From: Chondrilla cf. caribensis
Taxonomy: Eukaryota > Porifera > Demospongiae > Chondrillida > Chondrillidae
Assembly: GCA_964020155.1 (NCBI GenBank)
Contig: OZ026560.1
Location: 2,459,259 to 2,523,258 of the forward strand
Direction of reading: 5' to 3'
Length of the DNA stretch: 64,000 nucleotides
Each line of letters opens with the position of its first letter. The stretch's first letter is position 1. A model generated the notes under the pieces. It ran no database searches. It was not told the origin of the DNA and was given only the letters and a program-made list of their open reading frames with translations. The position numbers and the translations under genes are program-made. Shown one piece after another: positions 25,918-43,077 of the stretch.

Positions 25918-26673
25918 CAACATTAACTGAACATACCTCTTTAGATTCAATTGTGCACTGTATGTGGTACACTATGCTGTCTAATATGTAGCATTTACCC
26001 GAACTCCATGTAATCTGTTAATATATGTATGTACCTTCACTATGACTTGCATATTGTACACTCTTAGGTAATCTGGTAAGTAACATTCGAGCAATCCAAC
26101 TTGGAAATATGCAGATCGGAATCATGAAACTTTTGGATAAAACAAAACCAAGTGAAGTTCGCACTATGTACAGAGAACTGTCTCTCTTAGTGTGTGCTCT
26201 ACAAGGACCAGAATTTGATCCAGGTGTGTTTATGTGTGAATGAGTGAGAGGCCTGTCAGTGAGAGGAGAGATTGGTGCTATTAACATGTACATTTTGCAC
26301 CATGGATAAGAGTAGAAGAGAGTGGTCCTTCAACTCTACTATCCAAGGATGCATGGATGTTGGTGGGAGTGGTCCAGCAGGGGGGGTGTTGTCTCATTTG
26401 TTTATCTTTTTGTAAATGCATGAACATTCGTGTATGCTTGTGTGGATGTGTTTGTATATACTCTATATATTCGCACACACATGTGCATGCATGTGTGAAT
26501 CATGTATTGCATTTATTCCAGATCACTTTGACCAATTGTTCAAAAATGCTGTGTCGAAAACTCAGAATGAGTACTTGAACAATTTATTACGACGAGATAC
26601 GCAATTGCCAACACCTCAAAGTGTGGGATGTAGACGGACATTCTGGTCAAGTGCTCCGAGCTCCAGTCACTAG
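6802..26673 (+). CDS. DENND4: DENN domain-containing protein 4 (DENND4A/B/C ortholog), Rab GEF
   Basis: 25 coding exons: 6802-7082, 8051-8231, 11111-11167, 11933-11999, 14478-14773, 15502-15629, 15712-15778, 16372-16427, 16684-17007, 17483-17583, 17967-18043, 18133-18274, 18364-18425, 18674-18757, 19851-19906, 20171-20410, 21302-21401, 21577-21690, 23216-23281, 23764-24314, 24616-24670, 25101-25433, 25620-25800, 26068-26223, 26522-26673. Phases close to give 1308 aa. Domain order: MABP (about 1-195, e.g. GYHCVETTPTG, FLCYK), uDENN (SRYPNFDYEDFPL, FSTFVLTS), cDENN (about 295-490, NKSICILSRWPFF, LLEQKVVFHS, PFIIGIDSRY), dDENN (about 520-640), PPR-like helices (about 770-850, NAITYGFYNQ), a four-Cys zinc ribbon (CPAC...CPYC, about 1000-1025) and a conserved C-terminal tail. 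Family members activate Rab10 by GDP-GTP exchange on membranes. It is shorter than vertebrate paralogs because the long variable linker before the zinc ribbon is brief. A small extra exon between exons 5 and 6 cannot be excluded. Confidence 0.92.
8232..8304. repeat. (GT)n at DENND4 intron 2 donor
   Basis: Starts from the donor GTGCGTGATGTG after exon 2 and runs about 70 bp. Confidence 0.93.
9940..10024. repeat. (CA)n microsatellite in DENND4 intron 2
   Basis: About 85 bp of CA with CGCACACACAGA interruptions; CA on the sense strand, mid-intron. Confidence 0.95.
10588..10799 (+). mobile_element. MITE family A copy 1 (TIR CTTGTATCCTGG)
   Basis: Starts CTTGTATCCTGGTTGAGG and ends ACCAGGATATACG. 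The interior contains AGACAGGTTTCATTGTTAGG and a GGAAATTAGTAAACAC-type segment. Three further copies with the same ends and interior occur at about 44056, 47934 and 53216 (reverse). No coding capacity, so it is a non-autonomous inverted-repeat element of unknown superfamily. Confidence 0.8.
11226..11362. repeat. 31-bp minisatellite, ~4.4 copies, DENND4 intron 3
   Basis: Tandem unit of 31 bp containing TACTTCAATATGCCACCCTG; the copies are nearly identical (one CAAGT to CGAGT change), and the last is truncated. Confidence 0.93.
12148..12299. mobile_element. TA-flanked MITE with CAGTGGAACCTGT ends
   Basis: Left end CAGTGGAACCTGTTATAAAG preceded by TA; the right end in reverse complement reads CAGTGAGACCTGTATTTAAA. 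About 152 bp, no coding capacity, in DENND4 intron 4. The CAG terminus and TA target resemble the pogo/Tigger group. Confidence 0.7.
13647..13701. repeat. (CA)n microsatellite in DENND4 intron 4
   Basis: About 55 bp of CA. Confidence 0.95.
17008..17116. repeat. (GT)n at DENND4 intron 9 donor
   Basis: The donor GTAGGTGTGTG leads into a GT tract of about 60 bp at 17049-17106 on the sense strand. Confidence 0.92.
17600..17850. repeat. 20-21 bp minisatellite in DENND4 intron 10
   Basis: About eleven imperfect copies of a unit containing CTGTATACTGCCCATACTCA, starting shortly after the exon 10 donor. Confidence 0.9.
19704..19780. repeat. (CA)n in DENND4 intron 14
   Basis: CA tract ending about 70 bp upstream of the exon 15 acceptor (19850). 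Confidence 0.93.
20510..20570 (-). mobile_element. Second end fragment of the pogo/Tigger-like element
   Basis: The sequence from CAGTAGGAAGTTACTTATCC through GGGGACCAGAGGGTGTTT matches the inverted complement of the right end of the element at 5671-6101. Only one terminus is recognisable. Confidence 0.65.
20908..21077. repeat. 16-17 bp minisatellite in DENND4 intron 16
   Basis: About ten copies of a unit like GAGTACACAACAATACT with T/G/C variants. Confidence 0.92.
21093..21252. mobile_element. hAT-type MITE copy 1
   Basis: Ends CAGGCCTGTGCGATAAT and ATTATTGCACAGGCCTA form an inverted repeat. The flanks are GTACTGAG (left) and CTACTGAG (right), a near-perfect 8-bp target duplication typical of hAT elements. 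About 160 bp, internal ATAATCGTGAT palindromes, no coding capacity. Confidence 0.75.
21746..21920. mobile_element. MITE with CAGTGGAACCTCT ends
   Basis: Left end CAGTGGAACCTCTCTATTAA and inverted right end (AAAGAAGTCCCACTG followed by TA). Two internal repeats of TCAGAGGT/ATAGAGGTTTCC. Lies in DENND4 intron 18. Confidence 0.7.
22169..23190. repeat. 30-bp minisatellite, ~34 copies, DENND4 intron 18
   Basis: A very regular array whose 30-bp unit contains ACCTAGTTCACTGTCCTACT followed by GTACCTAGTT. The main variants are TAGTT/TAGCT and GTCC/GTGC. Because the unit is a multiple of three with no stop in one frame, it yields a spurious 353-codon frame. Each unit ends in a polypyrimidine-like stretch and CTAG, resembling a 3' splice site. 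The real exon 19 acceptor lies 25 bp beyond the array. Confidence 0.97.
25490..25538. repeat. (GT)n in DENND4 intron 22
   Basis: Sense GT tract beginning about 56 bp after the exon 22 donor. Confidence 0.95.
25872..25914. repeat. (CA)n in DENND4 intron 23
   Basis: CA tract about 70 bp after the exon 23 donor GTGAGG at 25801. Confidence 0.95.
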
Positions 26674-27650
26674 AGTGTGCTGTGTGTTATACAGAAAAGA
26701 ACCTAATATTCATTGTACATACGGTATGAGATGTGTGTTTTTAATGCATGTAAATTGGTTTTCATTCCATAGTAATGTGTGGTGGCAATTTATTGTCACC
26801 GTTAATTTGTTTTGAACTAATAATAATCAAACTGCATGGCAAACATAAGTATTTGTAAATCAATTTTGATTGGACTTGTATGTACACAGAAATCTTATAT
26901 TAAATTCAATTATTTATCTGTTATAATCGATACACAATATTATTGTGATCACAAGTGGGTGGACAATCATCACCTTCAATAATCCAACTAGCTGTGCATG
27001 ATTTCTTGAAAGGTTTGAAATCAGTTTTCAACTCAGCTATGAAGTCATAGTGCACCGACCTGTCTGCATGTGCGTGATTGCCCAATTCGTACAGCTCTAT
27101 TATATATAATATATATATATGGTATGTATATTATTATTATTTATATTATGTATAACTGTTCATAACACCATTATTTTTTAAGTACTACATTCCAATATAA
27201 TTTCTCTGAAAGGAAAGGAAATACCCCTTATATATTATGTCTCCATTACCCAAATGATCATTAAAGAACACTACGTATATCTAGTGCATATAGCTATAGA
27301 TGGTGCATGGATGGGTGTAAATACAATATTACACACATGCAAAATTTAATACATAATGTGCATGTACATGTGTTTAGATATGAATTGTACTGTACATATA
27401 TATATCGTGTATCCATTGTTGTGTGTCAGATGACAATCAAGTGTGAATGCATATTAAACAATAAGAAGGTAACTGCACCGTATCACTCTAAACAAGTCCA
27501 CCATAATTTAAGCCACTGTCAACCTGCCCCAACTTTGAAAAAGTGCCTTTGAACACATTTTCACCAAATTATAAGGCACCTAATATACGTATATGAATGT
27601 ATAACACAGATAAGTTGTACATTAGAGTGTTGTACTTCAACAGTGATAAG
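26674..27650. other. DENND4/RCE1 3'-3' spacer
   Basis: Convergent spacer of about 980 bp, AT-rich, with an (AT)n/(TTA)n patch at about 27100-27150. No further exon or RNA gene is recognisable. Confidence 0.5.
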
Positions 27651-28481
27651 CTATATTATAAACAAGCTTAAGGCATACAGATAAACAAAAAACGACAACA
27701 GTCCAAGAACATAAAATGTCCAGACTACTGTGGGACGATTTGTTTGAGATATCTCATTAATAGGAGGAAAGCCCATACAATTGCAAAATGCATGAGCAGT
27801 TATTGGTCCCATGATGTGCTCTGTCATCACAAACAGATATGCCACAAAACTGCCAAACACAAATGTGTAGCAGACTTGGAACAGAACTCCCAGTCCCACT
27901 TCCTTGAATGGTGTGGTTGGATTACGATACCACTCGAAGAGATGGTGGAAATGACACAGGGCAAACAACATCGGGGATACCACAATGGCCATCCATGGTT
28001 TCATTACCGGGAGCAGCAAAGACATCATACAGGCTCTGAATATCCACTCTTCTGTCAAGGGAGCCACGATGAGGTTTCTCACAGCAATGTCCCATCTATC
28101 ATTGAAGTCGTCCTGGACGTATTCCTTCGCCAGATGCGAGATTAAACCTAATCCGAATCGCCGCTTGAAAAGAGGCTGTACCAGTGGTCCAAGATACAGC
28201 AGAATGACACTGATCAGAGAGAGGATAACCGACACGAGGCTTCCTTTCCTTTTCAATCCAAGATCTTCCAATGTTACACCGAAGACAAACACCACATACA
28301 GAGTTGTCAGTAAAGACACGAGCAATGCTGATATTATTCGGAGCCGAACAACATCTGGACGATTTCTAGCGTCTGGACCGCTCACAAAGTTCAACACCAG
28401 AACGAATAGTAAAGCAATGCCACAGCAGCTCAGCAAAGACGAAAACATTCCGCTGTTATACCACGTGCATGTCACCTGCAA
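27651..28481 (-). CDS. RCE1: CAAX prenyl protease 2 (RCE1), intronless
   Basis: A single uninterrupted 276-codon frame. It encodes the ER membrane endopeptidase that removes the -AAX tripeptide from prenylated Ras/Rho-type proteins. Family hallmarks are present: EEWIFR (the EExxxR motif, Glu144-Glu145...Arg149), CHFHH (His177) and AHAFCN (His230...Asn234), in the order and spacing of ABI/RCE1 glutamate proteases. Several hydrophobic segments (about 14-34, 50-68, 83-104, 163-180, 200-220, 252-275) fit a multi-pass protein. An alternative in-frame start at 28448 gives MFSSLLSCC and places the first membrane span nearer the N terminus, so either Met is possible. The lack of introns contrasts with all neighbours. 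It is divergent from EEF2, with 125 bp between start codons (158 bp if the inner Met is used). Confidence 0.93.
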   Translation of the reverse strand: MQVTCTWYNSGMFSSLLSCCGIALLFVLVLNFVSGPDARNRPDVVRLRIISALLVSLLTTLYVVFVFGVTLEDLGLKRKGSLVSVILSLISVILLYLGPLVQPLFKRRFGLGLISHLAKEYVQDDFNDRWDIAVRNLIVAPLTEEWIFRACMMSLLLPVMKPWMAIVVSPMLFALCHFHHLFEWYRNPTTPFKEVGLGVLFQVCYTFVFGSFVAYLFVMTEHIMGPITAHAFCNCMGFPPINEISQTNRPTVVWTFYVLGLLSFFVYLYALSLFII

Positions 28482-28606
28482 TCGGCCATATTGTAACTGC
28501 GGTTAGCGGACTGGGGTATGACATACTAGACCCTTTCTCTGTGCGTACACGTGGGTACCTACCGTGGCTTAGATTGGTAAAGTAATCCGCCGAAAGAGCC
28601 GAGAAA
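28482..28606. promoter_or_regulatory. Bidirectional RCE1/EEF2 promoter with 5'TOP-like tract
   Basis: A 125-bp divergent spacer. The pyrimidine run CCCTTTCTCT at 28531-28540 on the EEF2 sense strand, about 67 nt upstream of ATG, resembles a 5' terminal oligopyrimidine start, the hallmark of translation-factor mRNAs in vertebrates. No TATA box is seen. The transcription start is inferred. Confidence 0.5.
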
Positions 28607-34863
<6,257 letters not shown>

Positions 34864-34967
34864 AGAAATATGCTCTGGAATTCATCTTTGGTCATACCAT
34901 TTAATTATTATTATTAATACTAGGGACAATTATTTGCATGATGCAGTCTATTGTGTAAATCAAGATT

Positions 34968-34973
34968 AATAAA
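34968..34973 (+). terminator. EEF2 polyadenylation signal AATAAA
   Basis: Canonical hexamer 105 nt after the EEF2 stop codon, in an AT-rich 3' end. Confidence 0.7.
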
Positions 34974-35750
34974 ATATATCTTTAATGAATTTCTATAGCA
35001 CTAGATACAGGATAATTGCTTATCTGAAGATACACGAAGAGTAGAAGTTATCTCTACCGAGTATGGGTTGCTCTTTCATCAAGGTATACTGGACCATGGT
35101 TATGGTCCGTGTTCACAATACTGTATAACCAGCGATCACAGATAACCTCAGATCGTTATCTAGCGGGGGAGGAAAGGCCGTTATTAATTTCATATTCATA
35201 CCTACATGAAAAAACAAAACAAAGCATGAATACTAAACTGAATAGTATAGAATGAAGTCTCTCCTGTCGATACGCACGTGTGAAGATTTCACGAACGTGA
35301 GTGTGATACTAGTACTACTGTACGTAGCACTTTTACGCCTTTTGATCAGGGTGGTCATAATCGGATACAGCTAGCGGTCAGGTCTTAGTCCCGCATAGTC
35401 AACCTCTTTCCGTAGTCGAGCCAAAATTGTACGGCGATCCGGATTAGCTCGCAGTTCGACGTTATACCATAGATTATTATCTAGGGCCTATGATTACATA
35501 CTTCTGGATCACGTCCTGCCTAGTCTGGCGTAGCCGACCCTTGATCCGCCATTTTATTTTTTTGGGGCGGAGAAAATAAAATGGCGGATCAAGGGTCGGC
35601 TACGCCAGACTAGTCCTGCCAGGGTTGATTTGTTCCGCCCAAAATTTAACGCAAACGTCACGCACACTTAGCGTTTGTCTAGCTAGCTAGACTAACTTAT
35701 CGCAAATTCAAAATTAATGGTTAGAGCACATGTAGTGTAGAATCGAGAAA
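34974..35750. other. EEF2-UBL7 spacer
   Basis: About 780 bp between EEF2 and UBL7 with no gene. It contains the perfect inverted repeat annotated separately at 35520-35613; the last 140 bp upstream of UBL7 ATG presumably hold its promoter. Confidence 0.5.
35520..35613. mobile_element. Perfect 41-bp inverted repeat (fold-back element) with 6-bp target duplication
   Basis: Arms 35520-35560 and 35573-35613 are exact reverse complements over 41 bp, with a 12-bp GC-rich loop between. Both outer edges are flanked directly by TCCTGC, consistent with a target-site duplication and hence insertion of a 94-bp fold-back/MITE-like element. Each arm contains AAAATGGCGGATC, similar to the YY1 core ATGGCGG. 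It lies 138 bp upstream of the UBL7 start codon. Confidence 0.85.
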
Positions 35751-38700
35751 ATGGCGAGTTTTTCTTTGATTTTACGCATACCGTCTACCAACCAAAGGAT
35801 AGAAGTCAACAAAGAGGAGAAATTGGACGAAATTTCAGTAAAACGGTTGAAGGATATACTCTTCGATGCTGCAGAGCTCCCCCAAAACAGCCACAGTTAG
35901 TGGGTTAATTCAGTGGTTACTTGAAATCATTTTTATTTGCTTTTTGTTGTCCTTTCCAACCCTACCTATGTCTATAGACATTGTCTACGCCGGAAGAGTG
36001 CTAAGAGACTCCAGGAAAGTTTCTGACTACAATATTAAGAGTGGAGTGACGTTGTTTGCGATTAAGATAAAGGGACAGCCTAAAGGTGGGTCTACCTATT
36101 TTTGACTACTAAGGTCGGTGATTACTGATAGTGTTATAAAATTAATGTATACGATATGGTAGCTATTTGTAGTGTTAGCAATAAAGTTTTCTTTAAAAAA
36201 TGCGAGATATGGATGGGAAGAGTTATCATAGATAGAATGTAGCCTTGAGCTTGTCTAGTGACGTGTGTTTTGCGATTCTTACAAGGAATTACCTAATACT
36301 CTATGTCTATGACATCATGAGCACTCCTCCTGTACATCTATGCATGATTTTGTGTGTTGGTGGTGGCAAGGCTGTGTGTACAGTGTCCCTCTGTGCGTGT
36401 AGTGTGTTCTTCTTCCTGTGTACTGTGTCCCAATTTATGTGTATAGTGTCCCTCTTTGTGTGTACAGTGTCCCTCTTTGTGTGTACTGTGTCCCAATTTA
36501 TATATATAGTGTCCCTCTTTGTGTGTACTGTGTCCCAATTTGTTAGTTTTGTGATTGGAAGTGAAGGACAGAAGCACTGACTATAGTCCTTTGCTGTGTG
36601 TAAATATATAATATTATTCTCTGCTCTGTAGAGTATGTACGTACAATGTACTGTGCTCTTTAGTGTACGTATGTATTAATGTGGTTGCATACATATGCAC
36701 ACATACGCATATCTGTTGAGTACTGCAGACAGCATGTCATCAGGAACTGTACCTTTGAATACATGTGTGTACATATAATACATCACCATACTTGACTGTA
36801 TGTGCATATTCTCTGTATGAACTACCATGTGTACTGATTGCAGTTGAAGAGGACGACCCGCAAGAACCATATCAACCTGACTTTGCTGAGCTGATGCAGG
36901 ATCCTCGTGTTCAGGCTGTAGTGCATCGCATCATGTACCACAGAGGGCTGATGAGAGCAAGCATACCTCACATGCCACCTGGTGTGGCTGGTAAGGGCAA
37001 ATACGTGTGTATGCATGTGTGGGTATACGTATCTACACATGTACATACATTGCTTGCATGTACATACAGTACATGTAATGGATGTATGGTAGCACAGCCC
37101 AGTGATATACCCCACGTCTTGCACCAGGGTACATGTACACATGTAGAGTGGAATCTGTGTATAGTGGTTACTATGTTGGCTGGCCACCCCTCTATAACAG
37201 CCAGGTTTCTAAGTCCCAAATTATTATAATGTACAATTCAACCTGCATACGTATGTAGGCCACCTCTCTATAACAGTCACTATTCAGTTCCCAAGGGTGG
37301 CCACTGTAGACAGACTCCACTGTATTTGCATGTACGCACATGCTTGTATGTGGTTTTTAAGCAGAATCTCTGCCAGTGTCAGTTGATAGTCAGTCATTAA
37401 GGGCCATATTTGTCTGTTGCTTCTGCAGCACTGATGAGGAGTCAACAAGGGCCGGATCAATTCGATGCAGCAAGAATTTCTTCGTTAGTACATGTGTGAT
37501 CGCATGCAGGCATAATTTGTACTATGTGCATGTACAGTAAGTGTTGTGTACGTCTGCTCTATATGCTCACTTGATCATACATACGTATGCCACGTTGTTT
37601 CATCATGCAAAGCTGAGCTTATTGCTCAACAGTAGTCAGTTATTCAGAAAATTCTCTACTTGCCATTTCATAGGATACTTATGAGCAATCCTTATATGGT
37701 CAGAATGGGTCAACTCCTAATGGAGTCCTTCATGAATAGGCAAAGAGATGGTCCCCCACCGCGCACCAGGGACGAGTTCATCACTCAACTTGATGAAGCT
37801 GTGCTGGAGGATAACACAGATTCAGATGAATCCGACAGTGAAGGAGATGGCGAGGATAGTGAGGGTGAAGATGAACTTATGGAACAAGTAGCAGAATCTC
37901 AACAGCAAGTGTGTGTGTGTGTGTGTGTGTGTGGTGCATATAATATATACAGGTGTACATTTTGTATCTGAGTTGGATGTAAAGGTATATACCCAGCATG
38001 CCTATCAATACTATTGTTTGTATATTTTCAGTAAGCCTGCACATGGCCATGTGCCAGGGTGCTACCTTATACTTACAGTATGTGCATACATAATATGTGA
38101 TGTGTGCTTGTTATTCTTGTGTTCATATGCACTGGTGCATGCATCACCAAGTTTGTTTTCCAATTATGTTGTGTAGATGTATGAACAGTCTCAGGCTCTG
38201 TTGGCACATGAACACCAGCAGCGGCATAGTAGCAGTGACAGTCAGGAACCAGCTGACGTACAGCCACCTGACCGGACATCAGGACCGCATAATGTTATCA
38301 CACAAGAGACCTTGTCGTCTGTCCTCTCTTCCTTGGGTCAAATTCCCTCTCAGCCTGCTGCAACTCAGCAGCCCAGCTCTTCCAGCCAACCTTCATCTCA
38401 AGTGAGGGGACAGCCTACACCAGCTGGTATATCCCCATCTATGCTGAGTCAGGCACTAGCAAATGTGCTACCACCGACAACGCCAGCCGTGCAACCAGGT
38501 GGAGCTGAGGCAGGTTCTTCCACCCATACTGCCACCTCCACTGCAAAGACTTTTGAGGAAAAAAGACAAATGTATCGACAACAGGTATGTGTATATAGTG
38601 CATACTGTAGCTTCTTTCCATTCAGATATTGTGCTGTTCATTACATAATTATAAAAGGGATTGGTAAAAGTTGCTGTTTAGGGTTCACTAGTCCAAGAGT

Positions 38701-39132
38701 AGGAAACCTTCTGTTTTGCACTGACATACCTTGCTAGGATTAGTATGTGTGTGGTTGTGCTCCGATCAAGAGTGTTCAGAGTTGTTGTTTTCAGCCATTG
38801 CACACACACATGCACTGTACACACCTCCGATCGGCTGGTTTAGTTTTACAACTAATGAACAATTTATACTACTAATTGCACAACTGTTAAGTAGTGTAAT
38901 TGAGTACTTGTGTATGCCCTGTATCTCCCATCAATCAGGTGGAGGGTACTATCAACATGTGGCCATACAATACATTTGTATTGTATTATACTCTCTCTCG
39001 ACTTCTTTACCTGCACAGTTGGCCCAGCTCCACTCGATGGGTATAACACACGATGCTACCTGCCTGCATGCACTGGAGGCCACCAATGGTAATGTGGAGG
39101 CCGCCCTGGAGATACTGATGGGTGGAAAATAA
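35751..39132 (+). CDS. UBL7: Ubiquitin-like protein 7 (UBL-UBA protein)
   Basis: 7 exons: 35751-35895, 35978-36085, 36844-36990, 37429-37483, 37674-37908, 38177-38584, 39019-39132; 403 aa (human 380). The N-terminal ubiquitin-like domain (about 1-85) includes IVYAGRVLRDSRKVSDYNI, aligning with the UBL7 segment IYCGRKLKDDQTLDFYGI. A middle region is acidic (DSDESDSEGDGEDSEGEDE). A Ser/Pro/Gln-rich linker holds ITQETLSSVL and SPSMLSQALANVL, matching UBL7-specific short helices. The C-terminal UBA domain (about 364-403) has LHSMGI and ATNGNVEAALEIL. UBA domains bind ubiquitin, so it probably acts as a ubiquitin shuttle or adaptor; its substrates are not deducible. Ubiquilin was considered, but no STI1 repeats are seen. 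Exons 1 and 4 both use the weaker donor GTTAGT, chosen because it keeps phase. Confidence 0.88.
36405..36545. repeat. ~20-bp minisatellite in UBL7 intron 2
   Basis: Imperfect repeats of GTGTCCCTCTTTGTGTGTAC alternating with a CCCAATTTATGTGTATA variant, about seven copies. Confidence 0.85.
37146..37322. mobile_element. TA-flanked MITE in UBL7 intron 3
   Basis: Left end GAGTGGAATCTGTGTATAGTGG and right end, in reverse complement, CAGTGGAGTCTGTCTACAGT form an inverted repeat with TA on both sides. It is related to the CAGTGGAACC elements at 12148 and 21746. Confidence 0.68.
37909..37932. repeat. (GT)n at UBL7 intron 5 donor
   Basis: The donor itself is GTGTGT; the GT run starts at the exon boundary. 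Confidence 0.92.
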
Positions 39133-39314
39133 CCTTATGGAACATCATTGCCTATACTATGTACATACGTATGTACGTTTCACCTACATATATTCACATC
39201 AGCAGTCACTACACATGTATTATGATCCTTTAATTCCTTGTAATAATTTTTTGCATTTTAAGTGTCATGTAATAAGATGTAGTCCAGGTACAATTAACGA
39301 ATAATATTAACTGT

Positions 39315-41102
39315 TCATATATCGATGGGTTTTGGTACAGGCTTCCTGATGTGTCTCATGGTGGATCCTGGCTGTGAGGGTCTGAATGGGGCCAGTGCTC
39401 CATAGGGTTTAGGGAGTGGTAGCTCCATGTCTCCCTGTGGTAGGTAGGCATTAGGCCTTGGTTCAGCCATTGATACCGTACCATCTGGTAAAGTGTACTG
39501 GTCCTCCTCTAAAGCAGCCTGGACAACATATGTTTACAATATCAAAGGTCAAGAAATACTGTAAAAGTCGTGTTCATTGTTGCATGTGTACTACAGTAAT
39601 AATTGTGTAATTCTGTGGGAACCTTCATAAGTAACCTTTAGGCAAATGTTAAATAAAGACCTAACCCCAATAGACTGACATCAGCATAATAATTGTCCTC
39701 ATGTACTTAGTATAATGTACATATAAGTATAATATTCTCATACATTATACAAAGTGTGACCTTATCCCTAGCACTAGGACCAGCTCATAATGTATATATT
39801 CTTTAAAAGGGAGAAACCTTTATTCAAAGGCAGTTCCAGTCCTAGGACATTCCACTTACTACGTATATGAAATTATGGCAGGTTGACAGGACATACTGTA
39901 CAGTAATATTATGAAAATTCACACTTACTGAATGCCATTGGTTACAGAACTTTGGGAGATTTCCCAAACACCATGAAACTATAGTCCTGCCAAATTAAAC
40001 CCCAATCAATTATTGCTGGCTATAATGGGCACATTTATTAACGGCTGCATTGGCACCACAACTGTATTTACATACATATGTATGTACAAGTATACAGCAT
40101 ATTGTCATCACGTATGTCCCAGTGCTGGGTGACAAGAGGAGAGCAGAATAGGACGTATGTATGTACCTGTTTCTTTGTCAGGATCTCTCGTCGCCTCATG
40201 TCTTGTGTCCTCTCAAGTCTCTTCCACTCACTCTCGATGGTATCATTTGGTGGATCTCCAGATTCAAGTCTACCGTAGGCAGTCTCCAACTCAGACTCAC
40301 GGTCACTGATCTCCTGCTGCATCTGGCGAGCCTTGGCCTAACAGGAAGAACAGTGTGCATTCATATAAGGCCAGTACACTGTTTGTAGGTGTACAGTACA
40401 TCACCGGAATATCACAGTCATAGTATATGTACCCTGTGTATTCGAAATTACACACTGCACTTAGAATACAAAGCAAAATTTACAGTAGCTATAAGATTGT
40501 GATAATTAGGCTGTACATACGTACATACGTATGTTGAATACTGTTATAGGCAATAAATACTATTCCTTAATGTCTAACAAATACAAATGCAGCTAGTGGA
40601 ACCTGTATAAACAGCCCCTCACCTAGGAAGGTCACCTACCTGCAATGGTCACCCCAATTGTATCTACATTACCCATGGTTCCACTTACGTATATACAGTA
40701 TGTGTATTTAATCTGGATAAAATGGCCACCTGTCCAATCCAGTCAAGGAATGTGGTCCAATAGGCATCCTCATTGGATACATACATATATGTATATGTAA
40801 GTTCCACTGTACATACATAATGGAAGCATGCAGGTGTGTTTGTATGTATGTATGTACATACGTATGTATACACATAACAATTTACCTGCTGCATGGTTAA
40901 TTCAGAGATGATAGCCATCATCTTACGTGTAACATCCTCAATTTTCAATTTGTACGCTGACACCTAAGAATAAACAACATAATGTACATACATGTGTGTG
41001 CACATGTTAGATACAGATATACTTTACACAAATGCCTGCATGGATGCAAACATGCATGAACGCATGCACACGCACACACACACGCACACACGCACACACA
41101 CA

Positions 41103-41173
<71 letters not shown>

Positions 41174-41334
41174 TTTCAGCTGCATTCAAGCTAGTTGTCT
41201 TCACTCCTTTGGCTTTGCCCTCCAATCGTTCAGTAATTCTATTGATCTGGTCATGAAGAAGTTCCTTTTCCAGTAGTTTTTCATCTGTGTTAGCCACTTT
41301 GTTCTCAAGCTACAATTGGGAATTGTAGGAATCA

Positions 41335-41386
<52 letters not shown>

Positions 41387-41404
41387 CGCGCGCGCGCGTG
41401 TGTG

Positions 41405-41497
<93 letters not shown>

Positions 41498-41906
41498 CCG
41501 TATGTACGCGCATGTATCTACACTATTATGGCAACTTTAGGCCACTTACATCTTCTATTTTCTGTTGTAATTCATTGTGGCTGAGGTCAGATCCCTCCAA
41601 CTGTCTCACTCTAGCATCTTTCGGTGTTTCCACCATCTTTTCCAATGCTAAAAGAGATTCATTGGTTTCCATCAGCTGCAGGAGCAAACAAATGCAACCA
41701 TAAAACAACACAGTGGTACCTCTCAGAAAAGGTCAGCTGGTACACACTTCAATCTGATGAAGAACAATCTCATCCTCCAGTTTCTTCCTGTCTTTCACTT
41801 GCTTTCTCCCAACAGAAATGGCTCGCTTCAACTCAGCAATCTTTGTGAAAAAGAAAATTGTACTTACATACCATACAGTACGTATATGTATGTACTTCAC
41901 ACACAC

Positions 41907-41965
<59 letters not shown>

Positions 41966-43027
41966 CCAATAAGATGCTTAATCACCTCCATCCTTAGAAA
42001 GTGAATATCATCCTCTCTACTTTTCAGCTCCAAATTTGCCTTTTGAATTATTGAGTCTGGAAATGACGAAGCGTAGAATAGTAGTAGTCTCATCACCAGA
42101 CCACCTCCCCTGCATGGTGGTCTGGTGCCTTTGGTCATTAGGGTAGATATTTGCCCTAGGAGAGTGGCTGCCAACACCCCAACAGCTCCCTCCTTTTCTT
42201 GTGACTTGCGTGTGCTTAACAGTTAACTAAAAGTAGACTACTGGAGTAATGATTTCATCACAATCTTTTTGTGTACATACGTAATTATTTTATACATATG
42301 TACATATGTATGCGTGTATGCAAGGGTAAACACATACACGTACCTACATATGTACATACGTAAAAACTGGACACTTGTGTACATACATACCTTGGAGGTT
42401 GAGCTTCTCATAGAATATGCTAAGTTCCTCATTGCGTTCAATAAGCTTTAGACCCTCTTCATTCCGCTCTTGCACAGCACGTTCATATCTCCTTCTCAAC
42501 TAAAGTCAGACAGCAGTCAACGTACAAGAGTGAATCACGTGGTAGATTAGTTCATACTCACGTATACATACACAATTAAACAAACACAATAGCTACATAC
42601 ATAATGTACGTACATACAGTTTGGATTGTACCTGATTCATTGCAGCTTCTGCTTCATTGATCTTGTTCAGAAGTTTCTCTATTGTGCTCCTCTGGATAGA
42701 CAATTGACAAGTACGTAGAAGTGTGAAATGCATACGTACGTATACAAATCAATCATATGAATTATGTACGTACATCCATGCATAATATGTGCATAGATAA
42801 TAAATACAAGCAGATACGGACATGGGCAGACTATACACATACATACATACCATATCATACGTATGTACGTATGTACATCCATCCATCCTACGTATGTATG
42901 TACACCAACATGTACATATGTGAACATGCATGTACACACATTATGTAAATAGACACTTCGATCTGCATATTTATCTACGTATGTACTGCATAAATTATAA
43001 CAATTCAGACTCATTTGATGTACACAG

Positions 43028-43077
<50 letters not shown>

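Noticed and set aside
27744..28506. Plus-strand frames of 133 and 173 codons
   Set aside because: Antisense shadows of RCE1, whose EEWIFR/CHFHH motifs and full-length frame are on the minus strand.
36245..36580. 111-codon frame rich in CTVSLFV repeats
   Set aside because: It lies within UBL7 intron 2 and reads through a GT-rich minisatellite.
35751..39132. Ubiquilin identity for the UBL-UBA gene
   Set aside because: No STI1 repeats; the UBL strand sequence and the ITQETLSSVL / SPSMLSQAL segments fit UBL7 better.
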